DNA from: Hydractinia symbiolongicarpus
Lineage: Eukaryota > Cnidaria > Hydrozoa > Anthoathecata > Hydractiniidae
Assembly (NCBI RefSeq): GCF_029227915.1
Contig: NC_079886.1
Location: 17,460,501-17,524,500, forward strand
Length of the DNA: 64,000 nt
Reading direction: 5' to 3'
The notes beneath the pieces are model-generated. The model saw nothing but the letters and a program-made list of their open reading frames with translations, ran no database searches and had not been told where the DNA came from. Each line of letters begins with the position of its first letter. Within the stretch, counting starts at the first letter, position 1. This document shows positions 1 to 10,379 of this stretch, piece after piece. Made by a program: the position numbers and the translations under genes.

Positions 1-147
1 AGGGTACCAGGGTAAGCAGTAATACGAGAGGTAATTTTTGACACAAGGCCGTTGGTACTGGCAAAACGTTTTAGCTGTAAAATGAGATGGGAACCGCACG
101 ACACTACCTCTTTTTCAACTAGAGCAGTTTGATGAGCGTTGTAGGCA

Positions 148-584
148 TTGGTGTCTGTCAACTCCTCGCTTTCGAAGAAATTATCTAAGGAAGATTGTAA
201 CGTAGGGTGCAGAGAAAGTTGGATGCATGGTGCTATATGCTTTACCACCAAAGGTCCAAATTGGTTTTTATCTGTGGATGGTCACGATAAACTAATAGGG
301 TTTCAAAACAGTACCTTTCCTCTTGCTAGATATGGCTGTATGGATACAGCCAGTAGAAAAATGCTGTGGCTGAAGGTGTGGACAACAAATTCCAAACCCG
401 AAATCATAGGTCGTTGGAATATCTATACGAGACAAGAATGTTACCATCATACTTGAGAATGGATAGAGGTACAGAAACTGGAGTGATGGCTACTATGCAA
501 GCATATCTACGTAATAATAAGGGCAATCTTGCTGACCCAACTGATTCTGTTTACTATGTTTCTTCAACTTCGAACCATGTATAA
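148..584 (+). pseudogene. Integrase-like DDE transposase fragment
   Basis: Two overlapping frames (148-456, then 366-584) together read as part of an integrase-type catalytic core. The first frame has SVDGHDKL, whose D at 277 fits the first catalytic Asp, followed by a C-M-D stretch and SRKMLWLKVW. The second has YLRMDRGTETG, whose D near 462 fits the second Asp, and later STSN. The segment where the catalytic Glu (NQRIE-type) should follow is missing, and the frames are offset near 400-420, so the gene is dead. The family resembles the eukaryotic IS3-like/integrase-core transposases, as does the better copy at 45646-46888. No inverted repeats were found here; the window start cuts the context. 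Confidence 0.55.
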
Positions 585-689
585 TTATTTATTTCAAGGT
601 CTGAGAATTTGTAAATTTCGTGATTTTAAAGTTATAAAGTTATGACTTTTAATTATACTCAGTATAAGGTATATATGTATATCCAACGG

Positions 690-3600
690 GCTAGCTCGTT
701 TGGGAAGGGGGGTTCAGTTGGGTAGAGTTTGTCCAAAAACTTGAGTAGTGGTTTAATGATATTTTGAGTATCAGGGCAGAAGTAAAACCAGTGTTCGTGC
801 GTTTCAGCCAGGCCCTTATCACAACGTGGACACTAAGAGTTTACGTTTTTGTTTACAGAGGACATTTTTAATAGTGTGGGGTGTCCAAATTGTAAGAGCC
901 TCCACCTAATGTCAAATACTTTATTGTTGATATTAAAATTGTAAATTGTTGTAAAGGTTTTTTTCCATAACTTATCAGTGTGTTTTATGTTGTATAGGGT
1001 TTCCCACCGTTTATGTTTGGATGGATTGTTATATTACCTTTGTTTTTCAATAAGAATTTGGTAAAATTTCTGTGAGGAAAAGGTTGTTAGTTCTGTCAAG
1101 ATACCTTTTGTATTTTGTAATTTAGGGATGTACTTTTCATGTGGAATGGTTTGACTTTGTGTATTTATCATTTGTCTCCACGAGACAGGGATAAAGTTAA
1201 GTAATTTTTTATATTGTTCGTGGGGGAAATGGGACTCTACAATATCTTCCATCTGGTTGTGTGTTAAAAATCCAGGTGTTGTTACTTTACAGATGTCAGC
1301 AATTATGCTGATTTTTTTAACTGCCCATTTAAATGGTACTAACAACATTTTTAGATTAGGATTTGTTGGGTGAGGGTGTGTTATGTGTGGATTAAAAAAA
1401 AGAGGTTCATTTAACATGGCTTCTAAATTGGAGGGTGGGGGTCTATTGTTGTTGGTGAGGTCTCTCCAGGCTTTTAGAATGTTTTTATGGAATTGTGGCA
1501 TTCCCAGTGGAGGTCCCACAAATGTGAGGAAAGTTTCTTTCCCCTGTCCACTTTTTCTATACTGGGATAGAAAGTGTTCAAAGAGCTCTTTCCATGGTCC
1601 AGTATCTTTATGGTCGTAAAGACGACAGATCCATTTAAGTAGGAGGGATTGCACTTTTAGGTGGGGGTTAAGGATTCCTAGGCCCCCTTGTAAGATGGGG
1701 AGTTGTGTAGTGGCTTTTTTGACAGTGATTTTTTTGTTATTCCATAGAAAATCGTATATTATTGTGGTAATATTGTTTAGGAATTGTGTAGGGGTTGGGA
1801 TGGCCTGGGCTAAATACCAGAGTTTACTAGGGAGGATGTGATTAATTATTACTTTTTTACATTTTAGAGAAAGGTGGAGATTACTCCACAAGTACAAGGT
1901 ACTTGTAATTTTTCTTTCACATCTTCCCCAATTTTCTTCGTAAGTGTTGGTATTAGGATTACCAAATGTAATACCCAAGATTTTTATGGATGAAGATTTC
2001 CACTTAAAGCCCAAAGGCTGGGTTGTGGAGTGTTGGTAGCGTTCCAACCAGAGACCTTCACATTTGTTTCTATTTATAATTGCCCCAAAGACTCCTTCAA
2101 ATAAATTAAGGATCACAGCTAGGCGCTGTAGAGATTTTTTTCCTAACAAAAAGAAATGAGTGTCGTCAGCATATTGTGATAATTTATGCTCTGTTTTGTT
2201 TATGATAATGCCTTTTAAATTTTTGTCTAGACACGCATATGATGCTATGACTTCCATAAATATGTCATATAGGGGGCCAGATAAAGAGTCTCCTTGTCTT
2301 ACACCACGTGTTGGTCGTATGACATCGGATAGGTAGCCGTTGATTTTTACTCGTGGCCTTCAGTGCGTTAGTGAGTTCTTCCAATGTGATATCCTGTTCT
2401 AATGTAGACTGTAGGTTTTCAGGTACCCTGGGGTAGAGACTGTGTAAAAGCTGGTCTTGATCGGTCCCGTTTGTCTCCTGTTTCGTATAAAGTGAGGTAT
2501 AAAATTCTGTTATTACTTGGGTAATGTCCGTGTTGGTATTGGCAGTTGTGCCATCACTTCGCTTTAGGGAGGAGAAAACTCTCTCACCACCCTGACTTTT
2601 TTCCAAGTTGAAAAAGAAAGGTGTACATTTTTCGCCACTTAATTCCCAGTCCATTTTGCAGCGTATTTTGGCTGCCTGGGATTCTTTGGTATTGATGGAT
2701 AGTAGGGTTGTTTTTAGGTTATTGATTTGTTTCTCGTTAAGGTTGGGCTTATTTAAGTAGTTGGGTAAGGGTTTTTTTAGATGTTTTTTTTGCCTCTTTT
2801 TGTTTTTACTGATGTCCGAGGCATATCGGATTGTGAGCTTTTTTAGATAGGTTTTTCCTTTTTCCCACCATTCTTTAACAGACGAAAAGTTAGGTTTTTG
2901 TTGTTGCCAGTTTTCCCACCAGAGTGGCACAGTATTTTTATATGTGTCATCGTTCAGTAGGTCCTTATTAAAGTGCCAGTATCCAGGGCCTCGGTCGAGG
3001 TTGCCCAGCTTTAGTTTTATCTTCACGAGATTATAGTGATCAGTCATTACTGTCGGGTTGTGTTTAATATAGGTGACCTGTGATCTATGTTGTTTTGTTA
3101 GATACAATCGATCTATCCTTGTCGCGTTTTGTAACGTGACAGGAGTGTAAATTCACTTTCATGTGGGTTAAGAACCCGCCAGGTATCCTCAACCTGTACT
3201 TTTGCTAGGAGGCGCTGTAAGGCGGGTCTAGATCGACAATTGTATGTGGGGTCGTTGTGTTCCCGGTCTTCTGGGTGTGTTGTCATATTGAAGTCACCAC
3301 CCAGACAAATAATTTCTGTTTTACTTGGTACTGGGAGGGTTTTTGATAGTAGGTTGAAAAATAGTTTACGCTCATCTTGTTTAGCTTGTGTGCCTCCAGA
3401 AGGTGCGTAGATATTAATTAAAAGGAATTTTTTTTCTTTTAACACGCCGCGCACTAAGACAGAGCGGCCACCGTCATCAGCAGTAATGTCTACTTTGAAC
3501 TCTTTAGGAAGGAGTGTGGCTACTCCGCCTGAGTTGTTAGTTGATGGCGAGTAAATTACAGAGCCTGGCCATATTTTTTTTAGTTTAGTTATATTGGTAT

Positions 3601-3727
3601 TGTCAAGATGTGTTTCTTGTAAGAAATAGAAGTTTGCTTTTTCCTCAAGAAGGTGGTTTAAAATTGTACCACACCTGAGAGGGGACTTAAGCCCGTTGAC
3701 ATTTGTGCTGACAATAGTGACCGCCAT
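690..3727 (-). pseudogene. LINE ORF2: endonuclease and reverse transcriptase, internally deleted
   Basis: Frames at 3113-3727, 2265-3107 and 1034-2257 read in series. The N-terminal part is an endonuclease: STNVNGLKS, FLQETH, NIYAPSG, GGDFNM and, in the next frame, TDHYNLV. The RT region starts in the second frame (CTPFFFNLEKSQGG) but runs from ALKATSK straight into INGYLSDVIRPTRGVRQG in another frame near 2340-2350. The segment with RT motif A and its catalytic Asp is therefore gone. Motif B (GVRQGDSLSGPLY, about 2277-2310) and motif C (QYADDTHF, about 2155-2178) survive. A cysteine-rich tail (CPRCDKGLAETHEHWFYFCP) reads at about 760-840 after a stop at 1034. The protein cannot be active. 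Confidence 0.85.
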
Positions 3728-3819
3728 TTGTATATATATAAATAAATAACGTAGAATATAATAAGGATAGCTTTTACCGGGTACGTGTAGATCCCTGTCC
3801 TTGCCACGGTGTTGGTTTT

Positions 3820-4632
3820 CTAGCAGGCTTTTCGACCGGCAGGGGTTCGTCTGGTGGTGATTGCCTGCTCCGCCTCCACACTCGCGTCTTTATTTAGAAG
3901 TTCGGTCTCGCTGATGGCACGTTCTGGTGAATCGATACAGGGTTTCATAACCCCAACTACAGGTCGTCCTCGGTGTTTCTGCTTCGGAGGCTCATTCTTT
4001 TTGGTCTGTTTTTTTGGCGAAGGAGTGGCGTCCGGCGTTTTACTTGGTTTTACTTCTTCCGCCACAGCGTCTTGTGATTCGATATCTTGAGGTGTCGGGT
4101 TTTTTGTGGGTGGCCCCTCGTCAATGACCAAGTTGTTGTGGTCGGAGAGTTGATATATCTCGTCCTCTCTGGGGTCCTCCTCAGGTGGACAACCCTCTCG
4201 CTCTGAATGTCGTGTCGTGCAGGATGCACAGTGCATCCTCTTCCCCTTGAAGAAAAGGGTATATCGTCGACCGTCGATGATCATTACGTGGGGTATATCC
4301 TCCACGTGGAATCTAGGTACAAAGCGTATCAACCTCCTGCCATCTTTTATGTGACGACTGAATGGGTAGGTACCATAGGTGATGTTTTGTACCTGCCTGT
4401 ATTCAGACAGGTTTTGTGATATTTCGGCGTTACTGACTGTCACGTCAACTTTTACAGTGATGAGTATGCTATCCCTGACTCTGGGGAAAGCATGTACTGG
4501 CCGCTCCTCAGTGCCAAAGTTAAGGGTTTGTATCATTTCGATGTTTGCCTCCGGTGAAAATGTGGCTAGCCATACTCCAGTCGTAAAAAAATACAATTGT
4601 AGGCTGTGTGTACAAACATCCGGGAATGTCAA
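3820..4632 (-). CDS. LINE ORF1 protein with one CCHC knuckle
   Basis: An open 270-residue frame lies directly upstream of the endonuclease/RT frames, as expected for ORF1, the RNA-binding nucleocapsid-like protein of Tx1/L1-type LINEs. Residues around 130-150 carry C-A-S-C-T-T-R-H-S-E-R-E-G-C, a compact CX2CX3HX5C knuckle preceded by a basic FFKGKRMH stretch. The last 100 residues are Pro/Lys/Glu-rich low complexity. The gap to ORF2 is about 90 bp. The true start is uncertain because the upstream sequence belongs to another element. Intact here, but its partner ORF2 is deleted. Confidence 0.65.
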   Translation of the reverse strand: MTFPDVCTHSLQLYFFTTGVWLATFSPEANIEMIQTLNFGTEERPVHAFPRVRDSILITVKVDVTVSNAEISQNLSEYRQVQNITYGTYPFSRHIKDGRRLIRFVPRFHVEDIPHVMIIDGRRYTLFFKGKRMHCASCTTRHSEREGCPPEEDPREDEIYQLSDHNNLVIDEGPPTKNPTPQDIESQDAVAEEVKPSKTPDATPSPKKQTKKNEPPKQKHRGRPVVGVMKPCIDSPERAISETELLNKDASVEAEQAITTRRTPAGRKAC

Positions 4633-4680
4633 TTGATGATTTTAACTCTAACTATTTTTAACCAATAATTAACAAAACTA

Positions 4681-5185
4681 TGAATGAAGACAAAAGTGTT
4701 TTTATATCCGGTGATTTTAACATAAATTTACTCAACATCAGTAAAGACGACCAAAGTTCAGATTTCATTAATAATTTGTTTTCAAATCTCTGTATACCAC
4801 ATATTACACTACCAACAAGAAAACACCAAGATCTAAAACGCTAATTGATAACATATTTTCGAACTGTCTTGAATTTTCCAATTGTGTCTCAGGAAACCTA
4901 ACTTCATCCATATCTGATCATTTACCTCAATTTTTATTGGTTCCAAATTTGAACATAAAATCCAATTCTAAAAAACAAAATATTTATAAAAGAAACTATT
5001 CAAAATTCAACGAAGAAGCATTTCTACTTGACCTAACTAAAATTAATTGGGATAATGAAATTTCTCTGAGTAAAAATGATCCTAATTATTCATTTGATAA
5101 ATTTAATCATGCAATAAACCAATTATTAGATAAGCATATACCTTTAAAGAAGATGTCAAAAAAAACAATACAAGCAACAATCTAA
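4681..5185 (+). pseudogene. LINE endonuclease C-terminal half
   Basis: Reading from 4681 gives ISGDFNINLL, the GDFN motif of the exonuclease/endonuclease/phosphatase fold, then a slip near 4812-4830, then TLIDNIFSN and SISDHLPQF, the S-D-H catalytic motif. A second slip in the A-run near 5157-5164 moves the following KQQSKPWITKGI into the RT frame. The N-terminal half of the endonuclease is missing. This is the lost front part of the RT protein that follows. Confidence 0.75.
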
Positions 5186-5282
5186 ACCATGGATTACAAA
5201 AGGAATATGTAAATCTATCACTATAAGAGATAAATTACTGAAAAAATTCATAAATTACAGAAAGAATGATAATTATAAAAAT

Positions 5283-7100
5283 ATGTTACACAATAATTAT
5301 AAACAATACAGAAATTTAATTGTTGATTTGATCAGAAAAAGTAAAAAACAACATTATCAAAAATATTTTTTTGAAAACTCGAATAACATTAGAAAAACTT
5401 GGGACGGAATCAAAACCATTATTAGCATATCCAAAATGAAATCCACTGTTCCTACTAGCCTAAAAATTAACAATAAAATTAACAATAATCCTGTTGATAT
5501 TGCTAACTGCTTTAATAACTATTTTTCCACAGTAGGAGTAAAACTTCAAAATAAAATTTCACCTTCTAATAAACCATTCCATAATTACCTTAATGACGCA
5601 AATCACAATTCTTTTTTTATCAATCCTACTACTGAAAATGAAATAATACCACTGATATCTTCTTTAAATGAAAATAAAACAAACGGACCTTTTAGTATAC
5701 CCAGCAATATTTTTAAACTTATTAAATTCAATGTATCAACACCCCTATGCGAGATAATAAATCTATCATTTTCGACTGGCATCTATCCAGATAACTTAAA
5801 AATTGCAAAAATTATACCTATATATAAAAATAAAGGATCTAGTCTAGAATGTAACAAGTACCGCCCAATATCACTCCTCTCTAATATTAATAAAATTTTT
5901 GAAAAACTCATGCACTCCAGATTATACAATTTTTTAGACTATCACAATTGTATTTATGATCTACAATTTGGTTTTCGACAAAATCATTCCACTAATAATG
6001 CACTCTTCAGTATTACAGAGAAAATAAGAGAAACTTTAGATTTCAACAACTTTGCATGTGGAACATTCATTGACCTACAAAAGGCATTTGACACTGTTGA
6101 TCATACTATCCTTTTAAAAAAACTTGAAAATTATGGAATTAGAGGACTATCTAACTCCTGGTTCAGATCATACCTTAGTAACAGAAAACAATATGTTTCA
6201 ATAAATGGTTTTGATTCAAATGTCCAAAATATAACAATAGGAGTACCCCAAGGGTCTGTACTTGGACCTTTACTATTTCTAATTTATATTAATGATCTAA
6301 ACAATGCAATTAAATACTCAACAGTCCACCATTTTGCAGATGATACTAACTTACTGACAATTAGTGATAATTTAAAATCAATAAGGAAGCAATTAAACCT
6401 TGATCTAAGATTCCTTTGCAACTGGCTCCGGGCCAACAAAATATCCCTAAATGCTAGTAAAACAGAAATCATCCTTTTTACCCATCCAAACAAATCTATT
6501 GACTATGATATCAAAATAAAAATCAATGGCCATAAAATTTTACCTTCTGAATCTATTAAATATTTAGGGATCACTCTGGACAAACATTTAAAATGGCATA
6601 TACACATAGATAATCTTAAAGTAAAACTATCCAGATCCATTGGGATATTATCTAAAATAAGACACTATGTTTCCTATAATATTTTAACTAATATATATCA
6701 TGCTATCTTCTCATCACATCTAACTTATGGATGTCAAATATGGGGACATAACAAAAGCACCTACCTGAATAGAATTATCTCCCTTCAAAATAAAGCAATT
6801 AAAATTATGAACTTCAAACCTGCAAACAGCCCTACTTCTCTATTATTTAATAAATCCAAAATACTTACTTTTCCTGACACAATTAAGCTGAAAGACTTTT
6901 TATTTGCGTATGATCATTATCATAAAAATTTGCCTAAACCTCTGCAAGGCATTTTCACTCTGGTTACAAATACTCATACCCATAATACTAGAAATGCATC
7001 AAACAATAACCTAATACTTCCAAATGTTAGTACCACTTGGTATGGAATTTATAGCATAAAATATCAATCAATCCGTTGCTGGAATACAATTAATAATTAA
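5283..7100 (+). CDS. Reverse transcriptase of jockey/CR1-like LINE
   Basis: A 605-residue open frame with all RT motifs in order. These are KIIPIYKNKG and YRPISLLSNINKIFEK; motif A FIDLQKAFDTVDH (about 6066-6104); motif B GVPQGSVLGPLLFLIYINDL; and motif C FADDTNLL (about 6333-6356). A thumb/C-terminal region with YLGITLDKHLKW and LTYGCQIWG follows. The frame is open upstream of the first Met, to about 5165, so the real protein starts further 5'. Palm residues are intact, making this the best-preserved LINE RT in the window, but the endonuclease is truncated and frame-shifted, so the copy is probably not autonomous. Confidence 0.85.
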   Translation: MLHNNYKQYRNLIVDLIRKSKKQHYQKYFFENSNNIRKTWDGIKTIISISKMKSTVPTSLKINNKINNNPVDIANCFNNYFSTVGVKLQNKISPSNKPFHNYLNDANHNSFFINPTTENEIIPLISSLNENKTNGPFSIPSNIFKLIKFNVSTPLCEIINLSFSTGIYPDNLKIAKIIPIYKNKGSSLECNKYRPISLLSNINKIFEKLMHSRLYNFLDYHNCIYDLQFGFRQNHSTNNALFSITEKIRETLDFNNFACGTFIDLQKAFDTVDHTILLKKLENYGIRGLSNSWFRSYLSNRKQYVSINGFDSNVQNITIGVPQGSVLGPLLFLIYINDLNNAIKYSTVHHFADDTNLLTISDNLKSIRKQLNLDLRFLCNWLRANKISLNASKTEIILFTHPNKSIDYDIKIKINGHKILPSESIKYLGITLDKHLKWHIHIDNLKVKLSRSIGILSKIRHYVSYNILTNIYHAIFSSHLTYGCQIWGHNKSTYLNRIISLQNKAIKIMNFKPANSPTSLLFNKSKILTFPDTIKLKDFLFAYDHYHKNLPKPLQGIFTLVTNTHTHNTRNASNNNLILPNVSTTWYGIYSIKYQSIRCWNTINN

Positions 7101-7602
7101 CACAGTGATAAAAGCTGTCATCACTATCCAAAAACCAGTGCAAAAAAATAATTACAAATCAATTGTTAAGTAAATACTTATAAGGAATATATATAAACTA
7201 ATAATTTATTTGCTACACTTAAATTTAATTTTAAGTTTAATTAGTTATTCATTTTTTGTATATATATATAGCTATTTTTTTTTTTTATTTAATTTTGTTT
7301 AATTTTTGTTTATCTTATTTCATTTATTGATTTTTTGTTTGTTTTTCTTGTGTTTTTTTTTTGTTTGTTTTGTCTAATTTATTTCTACTACGTATAAATA
7401 TATATGCCTATCTTATTTTTTTTTGTTGTTGACAGGGGGGCTAGTTCTTGATTAGATTTATCTATTTGACTAGCTCTCCTGTTAGGTTAGATTATTGCAT
7501 TATTTATACTCTAGACAATTTTTTTTTTTAAAAAAGTTTATTTTTTGTAATCTAACTTAACAAATAAATGTATTTACTTTTACTTACTTACTTACTTTAC
7601 GG

Positions 7603-8429
7603 AGCTTGAACGAGCTGTTGTAGCGAGTATTTCCCGGAGCGTTCCTCCACCCTGCTGACAATTGATTTTGCCTGGTGTAGGTATTCTCCAGGTGGAAAGT
7701 TGATTGTGCATGTTCTTTTATTTATAAGTTGTTTGTGACTTTCTACCGTCGACTTCTTTGTAGCTGCCGCGAAGGACATTACGTGATTTTTCTTTTCTGT
7801 TGATAGTTGTATATATTCCAGGTAAGCCAAATATAAAAATTGCCTGGAGCCAAAATGCAAGTAAATATAACTAAAATCTCTTCCACCAATTTCAAGGCGT
7901 TCAAAGGATACTGCACTTGATCTTAGCCATTAGGCCGAGAAGCGATCAAATTTTTTTATTAATGGCAACTCTCAGCCACCATACTTTAGTAACGACGCTT
8001 TTTTACTGTTTTAAATAGACAAATTCGTGTAGCAAAAGCTGCTTGGTTAGTCAAAGCCTTTTGAAAGACCTTACTCGCCGTTGGTCTAACATCTTATAGG
8101 ATTACACGGGGCGTAATTTTGATACGGCACAACATATTTCTAACTAACGATTTAACAGTTCAACTTTAAATTTCATGATCAACAACAAACATTGCGCGAA
8201 TAATCTCGATCGGGATATTTTATCCCATTGAGGGAAATAAAACTAGCCTGATTGACAGGGGCGGCGCCACTTTTTTGCTAAGTAATGATTTTTTATTTTC
8301 TGCCAATAAGGGTCTCTATCACTGCATGAAAAATTGGTGCTATCCAACCAGAGAATCTGCAGGATCTCGCTAGATATATCCGTTTTACGTGTTTCAGGAC
8401 TCTAAATATGCGTTGGCCTCCAGTGAGCA
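7603..8429 (-). other. No clear gene; 87-codon frame, a U2 snRNA piece and a hAT-like end
   Basis: On the minus strand, 7597-7860 encodes an 87-residue open frame (C-terminal LQQLVQAP) that I do not recognise; it is cut by the LINE tail. A U2 snRNA piece lies at 7906-7946. At 8257 the sequence CAGGGGCGGCGCCACT resembles the outer end of a hAT element. The rest is AT-rich without repeats I could resolve. Confidence 0.4.
7906..7946 (-). ncRNA. U2 snRNA 5' fragment (about 40 nt)
   Basis: The minus strand from 7946 downward starts ATCGCTTCTCGGCC and continues GGCTAAGATCAAGTGCAGTATC. This matches the first 40 or so nucleotides of metazoan U2 snRNA, with small differences (TAAT for TTTT in the first loop, one C for T). 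Similarity stops abruptly after 7906. The branch-site recognition segment, Sm site and 3' stem-loops are absent, so it is a truncated copy and not a functional gene. Confidence 0.85.
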
Positions 8430-8523
8430 ATAATGTCATTTATTGGTTAAGTATGTATTGTTATGTTTCAGGGTCGATTAAAAGTCGAGATATGAATGGA
8501 TCAAATCGTTACATAAATGAATA

Positions 8524-8563
8524 CAAATTGAACTAGGCATTAAAGACTGACTTTTCTCCGACC
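8524..8563. repeat. Left 8-bp target duplication and 32-bp TIR of the PHD element
   Basis: CAAATTGA at 8524-8531 is followed by a 32-bp terminal repeat starting ACTAGGCATTAAAGACTG (8532-8563). Both are repeated exactly, in inverse orientation for the TIR, at 9917-9956. Confidence 0.9.
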
Positions 8564-8783
8564 TTAAAAATTATAATTTTCGTCGCTCTCCGTTTTTCTC
8601 TCCTCCGTTATCATAATTTATTTCCCTCATACTATGCATGATATATATTATGCAGAACTATTGTACATAAATAATAAAACACGTTAAATATAACGTTCAA
8701 TGTATATTTATAAAGTTAACAAAGTTTAAAGGTGAAGAAATAACACTAGTTTTAAAGGTATTCTCCTTCAACGTTTTTCAACA

Positions 8784-9619
8784 TTATTGTGACACTGACA
8801 GTACTTTTTCAGCTTCACTACAACACTCGCACCTCCATATCTCTTCACTTTTCTCGCTTTCAAAGTCGACACATTCCCTGAAATGATAAATGTTGTATTC
8901 CACAATTTCAAGAATGTACTGCAAGCAGTGAGAAACTGAAGAGTCAACACTTACCAATGAAACCAAATGTTGCATCCGTCGCAAGCGATCATGTTGGTGT
9001 ATTTTGGTTCCCTACATACCAGACAACTCCAATCATTTTTGAGCTCTTCCACTACGAATACAGGAAATTGATATCAAAATACTAGCACAATGCCATGAAA
9101 TTTTTACATACTTCATATCACTCACCCTTCTTTCGCAAAATTTCCCATGCTTCGGTATCAAAGTATTTACGCAACCGTTCCGTCTCCATGTTAAGTACAT
9201 CGCCCTCCAACTCGAAATCATCGATGAAATCTTTTGGCGTAAGTTCTTCATTCATTTGTGTTACTGCAGATTCCTTTAAACCAAGTCGCTTGAGCATATT
9301 CTGTTCCACTAAAGTAAAAAGAAGTAAGTGCAAAAAGAGTTATGCAAATTCAAAAGTTCCTTCTTGTGAACAAACTCGTTTCCAGCTTCTTAGGTTTTTC
9401 CATCGTGTGCAATGAAAGAATACTTAAGAAGCTGGAAACGAGTTTGCTTTGTAAATTCATTGCAGTATATACAAAAATGGCATAGGGAGTATGTTCAGGT
9501 TTCTTTTTTTTTTCACCTTGTTAGAAAGTTTATTTCTGTTTGCAAACAGCATGATGTGCATCCCCATAAGTATTTAAACATAGTGTAAAAAACTTACCAC
9601 TTGTTTCATCAGTTTCCAT
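8784..9619 (-). CDS. PHD-finger protein, four exons
   Basis: Predicted exons (minus strand) are 9619-9598, 9308-9126, 9051-8955 and 8877-8784 (stop TAA). All introns are GT-AG with good sites (GTAAGT, GTGAGT, GTAAGT) and the phases join in frame. The product is about 130 residues. A first half rich in Glu/Leu (QNMLKRLGLKES, KDFIDDFELEGD) is followed by a C-terminal PHD finger: WSCLVC, then ACDGCNIWFHWEC spanning the last splice, then WRCECC, giving the C4HC3 pattern. PHD fingers bind histone H3 tails, so a chromatin-reading role is inferred. METDETS at 9619 is the chosen start; the frame is open further upstream to 9826, so a longer first exon is possible. Confidence 0.75.
9371..9446. repeat. 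Perfect 22-bp inverted repeat inside PHD-gene intron 1
   Basis: CAAACTCGTTTCCAGCTTCT plus TA (9371-9392) is the exact reverse complement of 9425-9446, leaving a 32-nt loop. It lies in the first intron of the PHD gene and would form a 22-bp hairpin in the pre-mRNA. Confidence 0.85.
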
Positions 9620-9916
9620 ATCGTGAATGATAGTAGTCGATAAGTTAGTTCCCACAACGACGAAGAGAGAACGTGATTCAATTAATGTATAAGAAGTATA
9701 AAATATATAAAATAAATAAGTATAATAAATAAAAACGTCGTTAAAATCCAATGATTTCAATGCGTGATCGATATTGGATGATAAATTATAATAAACACTG
9801 TTTCGAAAAACGTTCCGAAAGCACAAACACTCTTCACTATCTTTTCCCGCGCGAAAACATATAATTATGCATGATGTAATTCAAAATATTAATTATACAA
9901 TTTTATTTCTAATTAG

Positions 9917-9956
9917 GGTCGGAGAAAAGTCAGTCTTTAATGCCTAGTCAAATTGA
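9917..9956. repeat. Right TIR and target duplication of the PHD element
   Basis: 9917-9948 is the inverse copy of 8532-8563 over all 32 bases; CAAATTGA at 9949-9956 repeats 8524-8531. Confidence 0.9.
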
Positions 9957-10379
9957 AGGGATGCTGCCATTTTTGATCTCAGAATCGGAAGAGGAAACTT
10001 GCGCTGACTCAGCAAAACAAATAAGTAAAGATGGCAGCTGCACTGCGGGATACAACAACCCTCCCCAAGTGGGATTCTGCCCAGAAGCAAAGAGCAAGAC
10101 AAAGAGGGTGTCGCAGAAAAACAATTGTAAATATATCGTAAATATAACCATGTAAATATAACCGTGTATATATGTCGTGAAAATAAAAATGAATTTCAAT
10201 CTCCAACTCCAGGAAGTCTAATAGCTCTACCCGATCTAGTAAAATATGCTGCATCATGTTCATGATCTGAGTCTTCTTGAAATGCAATAGTTTCAAAAGA
10301 TTCGTCTAAGTTGATTTCTTCATCTGCAAGTAATGTGAAGTATTGCGGCTGGTTGTCCCTTATAGTGTCCGTGTCTTTG

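Larger units (their letters stand above)
620..4640 (-). mobile_element. L1/Tx1-like non-LTR retrotransposon, decayed
   Basis: An ORF1 (3820-4632) and an ORF2 (about 690-3727) lie in the order and strand of an L1/Tx1-type LINE. ORF2 has an apurinic-type endonuclease, a reverse transcriptase and a cysteine-rich C-terminus. The 5' end abuts the oppositely oriented LINE that begins near 4650; the 3' end fades into AT-rich sequence near 620 without a clear tail. Clade assignment rests on the two-ORF layout, the ORF1 CCHC knuckle, the YADD motif and the FLWNNK-type thumb segment. Confidence 0.75.
4650..7602 (+). mobile_element. Jockey/CR1-like LINE, 5' truncated, with (TTAC)n tail
   Basis: The copy begins inside the endonuclease domain, continues through a full RT frame and a T-rich 3' UTR (7101-7560), and ends in TTACTTTTACTTACTTACTT at about 7573-7600. 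A short microsatellite end of this kind is typical of several CR1/L2/jockey-group LINEs. The 5' end sits at the boundary with the opposing Tx1-like element. Orientation, tail and domain order support a 5'-truncated insertion. Confidence 0.8.
8532..9948 (-). mobile_element. 1417-bp TIR element carrying a PHD-finger gene
   Basis: Perfect 32-bp terminal inverted repeats (8532-8563 and 9917-9948) are flanked by a perfect 8-bp direct repeat, CAAATTGA (8524-8531 and 9949-9956). Both point to a recent cut-and-paste style insertion. The only gene inside is a spliced PHD-finger gene on the minus strand; no transposase is visible, so the element is non-autonomous in this form. An 8-bp target duplication occurs in hAT, P, MuDR and Merlin superfamilies, but the TIR sequence does not tell me which. 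It inserted into a gypsy-like LTR remnant. Confidence 0.85.
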
